Positions 1 to 7,017 of a stretch of DNA of 51,913 nt are shown piece after piece. The position numbers and the translations under genes are program-made. Origin of the DNA: DATNPX01 sp036702975. GTDB taxonomy: Bacteria > Cyanobacteriota > Vampirovibrionia > Obscuribacterales > Obscuribacteraceae. The stretch's first letter is position 1, and every line of letters starts with the position of its first letter. The notes under the pieces are model-generated. The model saw nothing but the letters and a program-made list of their open reading frames with translations. It made no database searches and had not been told where the DNA came from. The stretch is from contig DATNPX010000009.1 of NCBI GenBank assembly GCA_036702975.1, positions 1 through 51,913 on the forward strand. The letters are read 5' to 3'.

Positions 1-2
1 AA

Positions 3-1778
3 GCAAAAAAGAAGGTGATCGAAAGTTTGTCTACGCAAATGAATAATGAAAAAACGGCGATAGAAATAATGACTACGCCGGTGCGAACCGTCAGACCAGA
101 TATTTGTATGGACGAGGCTGGACGCATTATGCTTCGCTATTCGCTTGATGGTCTTGTTGTGATGGAAAACGATGATATTGTCGGCGTCGTTTCAAAACGT
201 GATGTGGACAAAGCAAGGCATCACAAACTCGGTCATGCTCCTGTTCGTGGATTCATGAGCCACCCGGTCATTTCTGTGCGCGCTGAAAGTAGGCTCAGCG
301 AAATTCAAGCTCTTATGGTCGCAGAAGATATTGGGCGCTTGCCTGTGCTCGATGAAAATCGACGCCTGCTCGGTGTGGTCGGACGCCATGAATTGCTTGC
401 TGCCCTATACGGCAAGGAAGAAAATTCCGACTTGCACAATGCTGAATTAACAGCGGCGCGAATTCATCCTGAAATGAAGACCGTAGGCACAGAAGCTCTT
501 TTTGAACGCATTGACGCCGAACTTCTCAATATTTATAAAGAACTTGGCGCAATTGCTGCTGAACTGAATATGGTGGCATATTTGGTGGGTGGTTGTGTGC
601 GCGACTTAATTCTTGATCGGGAAAATTATGATCTCGATTTTGTCGTCGAGGGCTCGGCGCGAAAATTGGCGCTGGCTCTAGTGGAACGCTTACCGCAAAG
701 TTACGAGCTGATTGTTGAGCATGCTCGCTTCGACACGGCCGCGCTCTATGCCCATCACTCGAAACGGCGCGAATTAGATATTGCCACGGCGCGCACTGAG
801 TATTATGAGTATCCTGCCGCCCTGCCTACCGTAGAACCTTCCTCTCTTGAGCAAGATCTTTACCGGCGTGACTTTACGATTAATGCACTTGCCCTTTGTT
901 TGCACCCTGAGCGATTCGGCGAAATTGTCGACTACTTTAATGGGCTTGGCGATTTGAACGAAGGAATTATCCGTGTTCTTCATCCCTTTAGTTTTATTGA
1001 AGACCCGACGCGAATCGTCAGAGCAGCTCGTTTTGCGGCTCGACTCAGCTTCAAGCTGGATGGGCGTACCAAGCTCCAGGCCGAGCGAGCAATCGCTCTT
1101 GGTATATTCGATAATCTCGGCGGAGTGCGCTTGAAGGAAGAATTGAAATTGATTCTTCAGTCGCCTCAGCGAATTGCTGCTTTGGATTTGCTTGAGGAAA
1201 TGGGCGGTGGGTTGCGCTTCTTAGATGTGGCGATTAAGTACGATAAAAGAGTGCGCCTGCATTTGCGACGTGCTGAAAAAATCCAATCTGCGTATTCGCT
1301 TTCAGACCCATTTGTTATATTTCTTGGAGTTTTGCTGCACAAGCTTTCGCCCGATGCTTTAGAGAATGCGCTTGCGCGCCTGCATTTGTCGGATGACGAA
1401 AGGTCATGGATTGTCGACGCTCAGAGCCTTTTGCGAGGCTTGTTGGAACTTAACGCTTCGCCAAAGCGTTCGCAACTTTACCGTGTATTAGAAGGGCATA
1501 ATGAGCATTCTCTGGCAATTGCAGCCTGTGTGGCTCCGCTTGCTTGCCAACTCAGACGCAGTATCAAGCTTTACTTTGAGGAGTTAAAAGGAATCAAAAG
1601 CTCTCTGCGTGGCAAGGATCTGGTCGAGTTGGGAATACCGCAGGGTCCGGAAATTGGGAAAATCCTCGAGGAGCTTCGGGACATGCGGCTTGATGGTGAA
1701 CTCACTTGTTCTGAAGATGAAAGAGCTTTCGTTTTTGAGAAGTATCAAGCGGTTTTGAACCGCAAAAAGCAGTCCTGA
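3..1778 (+). CDS. CBS-pair tRNA nucleotidyltransferase / poly(A) polymerase, 5' end outside window
   Basis: Adds C and/or A to tRNA 3' ends in the cytoplasm. Counting from the GTG at base 15, two CBS motifs fill about residues 17-130 (hallmark LGHAPVRGFMSHPV). The nucleotidyltransferase head follows at about 185-330, with VGGCVRD and the metal-binding YDLDFVVEG, then RRDFTINAL and DPTRIVRAARFAARL, and an RNA-binding tail. In the family with this layout a DHH/DHHA1 phosphoesterase domain precedes the CBS pair. The frame is open back to the first bases of the window and the GTG has no ribosome-binding site, so I infer that the true start and a DHH domain lie upstream. Whether it adds CCA or only A cannot be decided from this part. 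Enzyme class sure; truncation likely. Confidence 0.9.
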   Translation, partial: AKKKVIESLSTQMNNEKTAIEIMTTPVRTVRPDICMDEAGRIMLRYSLDGLVVMENDDIVGVVSKRDVDKARHHKLGHAPVRGFMSHPVISVRAESRLSEIQALMVAEDIGRLPVLDENRRLLGVVGRHELLAALYGKEENSDLHNAELTAARIHPEMKTVGTEALFERIDAELLNIYKELGAIAAELNMVAYLVGGCVRDLILDRENYDLDFVVEGSARKLALALVERLPQSYELIVEHARFDTAALYAHHSKRRELDIATARTEYYEYPAALPTVEPSSLEQDLYRRDFTINALALCLHPERFGEIVDYFNGLGDLNEGIIRVLHPFSFIEDPTRIVRAARFAARLSFKLDGRTKLQAERAIALGIFDNLGGVRLKEELKLILQSPQRIAALDLLEEMGGGLRFLDVAIKYDKRVRLHLRRAEKIQSAYSLSDPFVIFLGVLLHKLSPDALENALARLHLSDDERSWIVDAQSLLRGLLELNASPKRSQLYRVLEGHNEHSLAIAACVAPLACQLRRSIKLYFEELKGIKSSLRGKDLVELGIPQGPEIGKILEELRDMRLDGELTCSEDERAFVFEKYQAVLNRKKQS

Positions 1779-1957
1779 CAATAGCTTTGGCGCTTGTAAA
1801 GAAGACTTACGAAGTGGCTCAAAATGCTCTCATTTTAACCGAGCCTTAAACGTCCTGAGTCAAACTAATGACATCTTTTGTGTGACCCGAGTGGAGCCGA
1901 TGTGGCCGCTTTTACTGGGGCAGGTGACATGGAAGATGAGCCAGGGAGTCATTAACA

Positions 1958-2146
1958 ATGTTCTCGATTGTTTTTTTCACTGTATTGATTGGCTGTTTTA
2001 TCGCCGTAATGATTGGCACGCTTGGAGACGAGCTTCACCATTTTGCTTTGCGAATCTTGGACCGTTTTCACAGGACCGACTCTGCAGACCAACAGCTGCG
2101 TTCCTTGTATCAGAAAACGGTTACACGACACGCCCGAACAGATTAG
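1958..2146 (+). CDS. small single-pass membrane protein, hypothetical
   Basis: A 62-residue frame starting with ATG, 9 bases after a GGGAG ribosome-binding site. Residues 2-22 (FSIVFFTVLIGCFIAVMIGT) form one hydrophobic helix. The rest is a charged, His/Arg-rich cytoplasmic-type tail with LHHFALRILDRF, which could be amphipathic. It is the only supported gene in the roughly 500-base gap between the tRNA nucleotidyltransferase and the convergent lipid kinase. I do not recognise a family. The hydrophobic segment plus the ribosome-binding site argue for a real gene; the short length argues for caution. Confidence 0.4.
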   Translation: MFSIVFFTVLIGCFIAVMIGTLGDELHHFALRILDRFHRTDSADQQLRSLYQKTVTRHARTD

Positions 2147-2283
2147 CATTTGGGCAAGGCGCTCCATTCTTGCGTAGGGAGCTATCGGGGTCGCAAGAAA
2201 TTAGCTGAGAACACTGGCAATTTTTGGCGCATGCAGTGTCGCAGCCAAGTTTGGACTTTGCTAGTTTGCTCTGCGATACGCGA

Positions 2284-3213
2284 TCACTTGGGGCATAAAA
2301 TGTTGACTGCAGAAGGGAAGACTTCGATATCAATTGGCGTCTCCCCTAAAGAATCGCCATCGACATTTGCTACCACAGGTCCGTTCAAGCTTTCGATCCG
2401 AACCTTTTTGACTTTGCGTACATAAAATGGCGTGTCACCCAGAACAATAGAAGAGGCTACGTCAAAACCGAGCTTGACGTAATCACCGAATTCGCTGAGA
2501 GTCATAATACAAAGATCGAGGCAGCCGTCGTCTAAACGAGCGGCCTCGGAAATGCGGGCGAATCCCATGTCTCCGACGTTAGCCACAATTACCGCCAGTG
2601 CTTTGACTTCGAATGTGTCACCATCAGCGGTGACTTTGAATGATACCGCTGGTGATGTTATGGTTCGAATCATCGGACCGACATAAGCCAGCATGCCCCA
2701 ATTTTCCTTTTCTTCCTGAGTTGGAGCCAGGATCGCTTCACAGATTGGTCCGACTCCAACACCGACGCAGAAAAAATTTCCGTTTACTTTTCCCAGATCT
2801 ATCAGCCGCGGCTTAGCTGCTGCGATGACATCAATGGCATGCTGGAGAGGGTCTTGGAAGATATTTTCTTCAAGTATTCTTAAATTACGTGCAAGTTGAT
2901 TGCCGGTTCCGAAAGGAATTAATGCAACCGGGATCTTAATTTTCGTCTCGGCAAGTGAGCCAAGAATGTGTCTGATAGTGCCGTCGCCGCCCGCGGCTAT
3001 AATGAGCTCAGGTGATATGGATATCAGCTCCTCGAGAATATCGGCTGCGCTAGTACCGGCAGTGGTGGCGCTTACGAGCACTTTGTGTTGTAAAGAATTG
3101 CAGAGCTTGTCGACGATGGTACCGAGCCAGAGGTCGCGGTCAAGCGCGGATCCGGAGCGCGGATTGTAAATCAATACAGATTTAGGGAACGTTTTATAAT
3201 TTGCTGAAGTCAT
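2284..3213 (-). CDS. diacylglycerol kinase-family lipid kinase (YegS/DgkB-like)
   Basis: ATP-dependent lipid kinase of the DAGK catalytic family, probably acting on diacylglycerol or a related membrane lipid at the inner face of the membrane. It is 309 residues, the usual length for YegS/DgkB. Visible motifs: YNPRSGS near residue 16, the nucleotide-binding GGDGTIRHIL at 75-84, PFGTGNQLARNL at about 100-111, then the C-terminal beta-sandwich with VANVDGDSLGETPIDIEV. No signal peptide. It is transcribed away from the START-like gene to its right, so the two share a divergent promoter region of about 225 bases. The exact lipid substrate is not readable from sequence. Confidence 0.9.
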   Translation of the reverse strand: MTSANYKTFPKSVLIYNPRSGSALDRDLWLGTIVDKLCNSLQHKVLVSATTAGTSAADILEELISISPELIIAAGGDGTIRHILGSLAETKIKIPVALIPFGTGNQLARNLRILEENIFQDPLQHAIDVIAAAKPRLIDLGKVNGNFFCVGVGVGPICEAILAPTQEEKENWGMLAYVGPMIRTITSPAVSFKVTADGDTFEVKALAVIVANVGDMGFARISEAARLDDGCLDLCIMTLSEFGDYVKLGFDVASSIVLGDTPFYVRKVKKVRIESLNGPVVANVDGDSLGETPIDIEVFPSAVNILCPK

Positions 3214-3355
3214 ATGCCTAATGAGAATTTCTTTTCAAATATAAGCTCAAACAACTTGAGTGCTGTTAATGAAAAGAGGTAGAATTTCGGCTTCTTCTGT
3301 CTGAATGGACATGATGGCATTATGCGAGCTAAATCCGATGTACTTGAAAACTGTG

Positions 3356-3383
3356 TTGACACATAAAACGGATTTAGTATTGT
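3356..3383 (+). promoter_or_regulatory. sigma70-type promoter for the START-like gene
   Basis: TTGACA (3356-3361), a 16-base spacer and TATTGT (3378-3383). Predicted transcription starts near 3390, about 50 bases ahead of the ATG at 3440, which has AAAGGA nine bases upstream. This position supports the shorter start of the downstream gene. Confidence 0.5.
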
Positions 3384-3439
3384 ATGTGATGGCACTTAGT
3401 TTGCAGGCGCAATGTTACCTATCCAAAGGACGGTCGGGC

Positions 3440-4045
3440 ATGGGCATTAGTAGGCTATCGTTGGCTTTTATGAGTGTGTTGGCACTCAATTCATTTGTTC
3501 CCTCTGCGCTGCCGTCAGCTTTTGCTGCGGAAAAATCGCAGTCAATTGAAGTCTCAGAAGAAAAAATTGGTGACAAGAATTATCAAGTCAGTAGAATTAT
3601 TGTTCATGTTAAGCCTGAACATATCTGGCGCATACTCACTGATTACGAAAATGCACCATCAATTTTTCCCTGTTTGAAAAAATGCAAGCTTGTAAAAGAC
3701 AAAGGCACAACTAAGCTTGTCGAGCACCAAATCAAACCAACAGGCGTGCCAAGCACTTTCGATTACGTTATTGAAGTAAAAGAAGTTGTCAATAAGTTGT
3801 ATGAGTGGCACAGAATCAGCGGCGACTTCCGCGAAGTCGAAGGATTCTGGAGGCTTGAGCCTGCAAACGAAGGCAACTCAACAATGGTTACTTATGCAAG
3901 TTATGTCAACGGCGGAATATTCCTGCCCCCACCATTGATCAAGCGCCAAGTCCGCATGGATATCCCTGCCGTAATGAGCGCCTTGAAAATGCACGCCGAA
4001 ACTTCAAGAACGATCGCCGGCACCGGGCACATTAAGAGCAACTAA
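3440..4045 (+). CDS. exported SRPBCC/START-like domain protein
   Basis: Predicted hydrophobic-ligand-binding protein of the polyketide cyclase/START (SRPBCC) fold, 201 residues. The start at 3440 was chosen over one at 3305 because it has an AAAGGA ribosome-binding site, a promoter just upstream, and opens a clean signal peptide: residues 1-30 have a hydrophobic run (LSLAFMSVLALNSFV) ending at SAFAA. The mature part has the typical pattern in which a helix after HVKPEHIWRILTDYENAP leads into FPCLKKCKL and later FDYVIEV. The protein is probably periplasmic. Ligand unknown. Related single-domain proteins occur in many bacteria, including cyanobacteria. Confidence 0.8.
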   Translation: MGISRLSLAFMSVLALNSFVPSALPSAFAAEKSQSIEVSEEKIGDKNYQVSRIIVHVKPEHIWRILTDYENAPSIFPCLKKCKLVKDKGTTKLVEHQIKPTGVPSTFDYVIEVKEVVNKLYEWHRISGDFREVEGFWRLEPANEGNSTMVTYASYVNGGIFLPPPLIKRQVRMDIPAVMSALKMHAETSRTIAGTGHIKSN

Positions 4046-4086
4046 CTCAGCTACGGTTTCAAATTGACTTAAGCGGGCTCGAGTTG

Positions 4087-4241
4087 CTCGTATACCTGAT
4101 GGGACATTTCTGTCGCACTTGTTTTCCTCTTTTTTGCGTTTCCTGAGGTTTTTATCCATTGTGGCGCAAGCGTTTGCAGCTGCAGCTGACAAGTGGACAG
4201 CGTTTCCAAGCGCGACAAAAAAGTCCCATCAGGTATACGAG
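4087..4241. repeat. 155-bp element with 35-bp terminal inverted repeats (MITE-like)
   Basis: The left arm 4087-4121 and the right arm 4207-4241 are inverted copies with 32 of 35 matches; the outer 19 bases (CTCGTATACCTGATGGGAC) are perfect. The 85 bases between hold no gene but include the palindrome CAGCTGCAGCTG. No obvious target-site duplication flanks it. It lies 42 bases after the START-like gene and 139 bases before the tRNA. It could be a miniature transposable element, or a very long-armed RNA hairpin at the end of the upstream transcript. Confidence 0.6.
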
Positions 4242-4379
4242 AATAGTGCAGGAATAGTTGAGAAAAATTTGCTTTCAAACAGCAGTGCAGACGGGGAAAT
4301 TTAGCTCAGCTGCATTTGGATTCGTGTGCTCGTCCATGCGACCGCGTCCGGGCTAATTTGCTACAATCATCGCTATTGA

Positions 4380-4466
4380 GGAGAGGTACCGAAGCGGTCA
4401 TAACGGCGCCGCCTCGAAAGCGGATGGGCGCAAGCCACGTGGGTTCGAATCCCACCCTCTCCGCCA
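4380..4466 (+). tRNA. tRNA-Ser, anticodon CGA
   Basis: Cloverleaf folded by eye: acceptor GGAGAGG (4380-4386) with CCTCTCC (4456-4462), discriminator G and encoded CCA (4464-4466). T arm GTGGG-TTCGAAT-CCCAC (4439-4455). Anticodon loop CTCGAAA with CGA at 4415-4417. A long variable arm (about 4424-4438) is typical of serine tRNAs. The first pair of the anticodon stem is a G-A mismatch. A TACAAT -10-like box lies at 4362-4367. It decodes UCG. Confidence 0.95.
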
Positions 4467-4482
4467 GTTTTTCTTTTGTGGC

Positions 4483-4764
4483 TCATTTCGCCCAGATTTC
4501 GGTTCCAATAGGTACATCGTTTTTTGTTAATCCTGGCAGCGATAGTGCCAAGATTTTTTGGGGATTAGGCGTGTTCATCTCGACATACGCGCAGTGTTCC
4601 AGAAGCTCGCCATTCGGGCGCTTTAGCGATACCTTGTTGCCGCTTTTGAAATGTGTTGGATAAATGTTTGGTCCGCTGATTACTACGAGTCCGCGGCCAG
4701 TAATGTCGAAGGTATCCTCAACGGTGAATAGGAGGTGCATATCCGGCGTCAGTTCAATGCTCAC
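4483..4764 (-). CDS. stand-alone EF-Tu domain-2-like protein
   Basis: A 93-residue protein with no GTPase domain. The stretch FTVEDTFDITGRGLVVISGP at residues 13-32 resembles the start of the beta-barrel domain 2 of EF-Tu-type translation factors (F.VEDVF.I.GRGTVV.G), followed by FKSGNKVSLKRPNGE. The C-terminal third (PGLTKNDVPIGTEIW) also fits an EF-Tu-like barrel end. It ends 16 bases from the tRNA-Ser gene on the opposite strand. Function unknown; it may be a small beta-barrel that has nothing to do with translation. The start ATG lacks a strong ribosome-binding site. Confidence 0.7.
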   Translation of the reverse strand: MSIELTPDMHLLFTVEDTFDITGRGLVVISGPNIYPTHFKSGNKVSLKRPNGELLEHCAYVEMNTPNPQKILALSLPGLTKNDVPIGTEIWAK

Positions 4765-5207
4765 GTCCCACGCTCCCTTGCTCTAAAGTAATTTGAGTCT
4801 GGCTAAATCATCATTGTTTAAGCCGAGCCTGTGCCTGATCATAAACTGTTTGACTTGATTTCCGCTTTCCCTTCGCTTTCATCAAGTCAAGATAGCGAAG
4901 GTCATCGGTGCCTGGTTCTGCGGATACCAGTGTGTGACGTGAACCGATTGCACCAATCAGTTCGGGACGTTGCGAATTGCATATTTGGATGAGCCGAATT
5001 TTTCATTGGCTCTCAAATAGATTTTGAGTTAGTCCACGCGGGGCACAAATGATGTTGACCTCGCTATGATTCGACCACCTTTCCGCCAGCTTCTCTTGAA
5101 CTAATTGTGGCGCAAGTAATTCGGGGCATGATTTGGCTTTCCCGATTTTTCTCTTAGCAGTGGAAGAATGAACTTGTCCACCTTAAGGGATGAACTAGAG
5201 CAATACT
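4765..5207. other. 443-bp intergenic region with a 10-bp inverted repeat
   Basis: No gene seen. TTGACTTGAT at 4850-4859 and its exact inverse at 4881-4890 are separated by 21 bases and are not followed by a T-run, so this is not a canonical terminator. The region must hold divergent promoters for the EF-Tu-like gene and the kinase; no convincing -35/-10 pair was found. Confidence 0.4.
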
Positions 5208-6746
5208 ATGGATCAACAGAGCACGAAGGCGGCAAATTCTGATAGCAGTCTCCAGTCAACGGCTACCGGAAAGAAAAAGCAAGATCGTATGATCGGGACG
5301 AAGATCAACGAGCGCTACGAAATTCTTTCAGTTGTCGGTCATGGCGCAACGACCTCCGTCTACAAGGCGCGAGACACGAAAAGCGATCGGTTTGTGGCGA
5401 TCAAGATGCTACACACGCATTCAGTATCCAGCGAAATGACAGTCCGGCGATTTGAACAAGAATGCAAAACGCTAGCCCTTCTCAGGCATGTCAACATCGT
5501 GTCGCAATACGAGAGCGGGGTCACCGACCAGGACCAGCCGTTTCTCGTCATGGAGTTTTTAGAAGGTGCGAGTCTGATGCAGATGATTCAGGATAATGGC
5601 GCTATTCGTGTCATTCCGGCTCTGTCCATCTTTACTCAGGCATGCGCCGGTCTTGCTGCTGCCCATGAGAAAGGTATCGTGCACCGTGATATGAAACCGG
5701 CAAATATCATGTTGATAAAAGATGACCTGGGAAGAGATCTCGTCAAGATTCTTGATTTCGGTGTAGCGAAACTTTTAATTCAGGGTGAGACCTTTCAAAC
5801 AAAAACGCAGACAGGCGAAATGCTCGGAACGTTGCTCTACATGAGCCCGGAGCAATGCCTCGATCAGGACCTAGATGGACGTTCGGACGTCTACTCACTC
5901 GGTTGCGTATTGTTTGAAGCGCTAACCGGGAAACCGCCAATATGCGGTCGCACAGCATTTGAAACGATGAATCAACACCTGACTGTTAAGCCTGCCAAAC
6001 TTTCTAGTGTTCGGCCGGATCTTGTATTTCCACTACAGTTAGAAAAAATAGTGCAGAAGGCAGTTGAGAAAGACCCTAAGCTTCGATATCAACGAATCAG
6101 TGATTTTGAGGACGCGTTAAAAGCGCTGCTTATGCAAATTGAATTGGCTCCGCCAGTTCACGAGGCACCGAAAGCGCCACCGCTTCCGCCACGGCCATTG
6201 CCACCATCTCCTCCTGAATCTGAATTGTCTTTGCCGGAGGAGGAAGCATTAATCAACTTCGACGGTCCCGAAAGTGACATTCCTTTTGCTACTCCGCCAG
6301 GTTCAGACGAGCAAGACCGGTCTCGCGAAGGAACTATCGATTTCCTCGCCACTGAATCAATGGACGGAGCTCCTTGGCAGCGCATTTATTCTGACCTAAT
6401 CAAGACATATTCAATTTCAACCGAAGAAGTCTTGCGAAGACAAGATAGTTTCATCACTCAACGATATAACGTTGAACAGATGGAAAAATTTGCGCTGGAA
6501 AAGTTTTCGACCATCGATAAAAACAGCGACGGATTTATTAGTAAGGAAGAACTGACTGAAGTACTGCGGTCACAGCAGGGGTGGCGTGAGGCTCACTTTG
6601 TCGATTTTTTGTTGAAACATCTAGATGAGATCAGAACGTCGGGTGCTGGTGGAAAGTGGCCTGCATCTGCGAGTGGAATCTCGCGCCGGGACATCGCTAC
6701 CTATTTCGGTGAACTCAAGAAAGGACGGTCAGTGAAAATTAGCTAA
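5208..6746 (+). CDS. Ser/Thr protein kinase with C-terminal EF-hand
   Basis: Soluble Hanks-type kinase of 512 residues. The kinase domain covers about residues 36-312: glycine loop GHGATTSVYKA, ATP lysine in VAIKML (K66), alphaC glutamate (E85), HRDMKPANI (159-167) and DFGVAK (183-188), with SPEQ in place of the APE motif. All catalytic residues are present. A proline-rich linker (about 314-340) follows. At 437-448 there is a complete 12-residue EF-hand loop (DKNSDGFISKEE), and a weaker second EF-like helix pair lies at about 455-505. No membrane segment or PASTA repeats, unlike PknB-type kinases. The layout recalls plant calcium-dependent kinases, so calcium control is a fair inference. Target unknown. 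Confidence 0.9.
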   Translation: MDQQSTKAANSDSSLQSTATGKKKQDRMIGTKINERYEILSVVGHGATTSVYKARDTKSDRFVAIKMLHTHSVSSEMTVRRFEQECKTLALLRHVNIVSQYESGVTDQDQPFLVMEFLEGASLMQMIQDNGAIRVIPALSIFTQACAGLAAAHEKGIVHRDMKPANIMLIKDDLGRDLVKILDFGVAKLLIQGETFQTKTQTGEMLGTLLYMSPEQCLDQDLDGRSDVYSLGCVLFEALTGKPPICGRTAFETMNQHLTVKPAKLSSVRPDLVFPLQLEKIVQKAVEKDPKLRYQRISDFEDALKALLMQIELAPPVHEAPKAPPLPPRPLPPSPPESELSLPEEEALINFDGPESDIPFATPPGSDEQDRSREGTIDFLATESMDGAPWQRIYSDLIKTYSISTEEVLRRQDSFITQRYNVEQMEKFALEKFSTIDKNSDGFISKEELTEVLRSQQGWREAHFVDFLLKHLDEIRTSGAGGKWPASASGISRRDIATYFGELKKGRSVKIS

Positions 6747-6793
6747 CCATTGCAGCTGATGTCGCGCCGCTACCCAGATAGGTCGAAATCCAA

Positions 6794-6844
6794 CGAGTCA
6801 AATGCTAAATCGAGTCAAATGCTAAATCGAGTCAAATGCTAAAG
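6794..6844. repeat. three tandem 17-bp repeats
   Basis: Three head-to-tail copies of CGAGTCAAATGCTAAAT at 6794-6810, 6811-6827 and 6828-6844; only the last base of copy three differs. They lie between the kinase and the clostripain-type protease, 107 bases upstream of a strong promoter. They may be regulator binding sites or a replication-slippage product. Confidence 0.9.
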
Positions 6845-6950
6845 AGTGAATCAATGGATGCAGCAGGTTCTGTGCATCCAAACATCCGTCCGCATACTTT
6901 GGGCCACAATTTTTGTCGCTAACCGTGGGGGGATTACGGTGTCAAAAGCT

Positions 6951-6979
6951 TTGACACAGGTAGATCCCACCTGTATGCT
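6951..6979 (+). promoter_or_regulatory. strong sigma70-type promoter for the clostripain-like gene
   Basis: TTGACA (6951-6956), a 17-base spacer and TATGCT (6974-6979). Transcription would start near 6986, giving a leader of about 32 bases before the ATG at 7018. The perfect -35 box and ideal spacing suggest the protease is expressed independently of the kinase upstream. Confidence 0.65.
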
Positions 6980-7017
6980 CTTGACTTGTTAACCAAAGAA
7001 ATGGTAGCGCCGAGCAA

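Noticed and set aside
4316..4663. Open frame running through tRNA-Ser
   Set aside because: It covers the whole tRNA and the opposite EF-Tu-like gene; no coding features of its own.
4850..4890. TTGACTTGAT inverted repeat as a terminator
   Set aside because: Loop of 21 bases, no T-run on either strand; kept only as a note in the intergenic entry.
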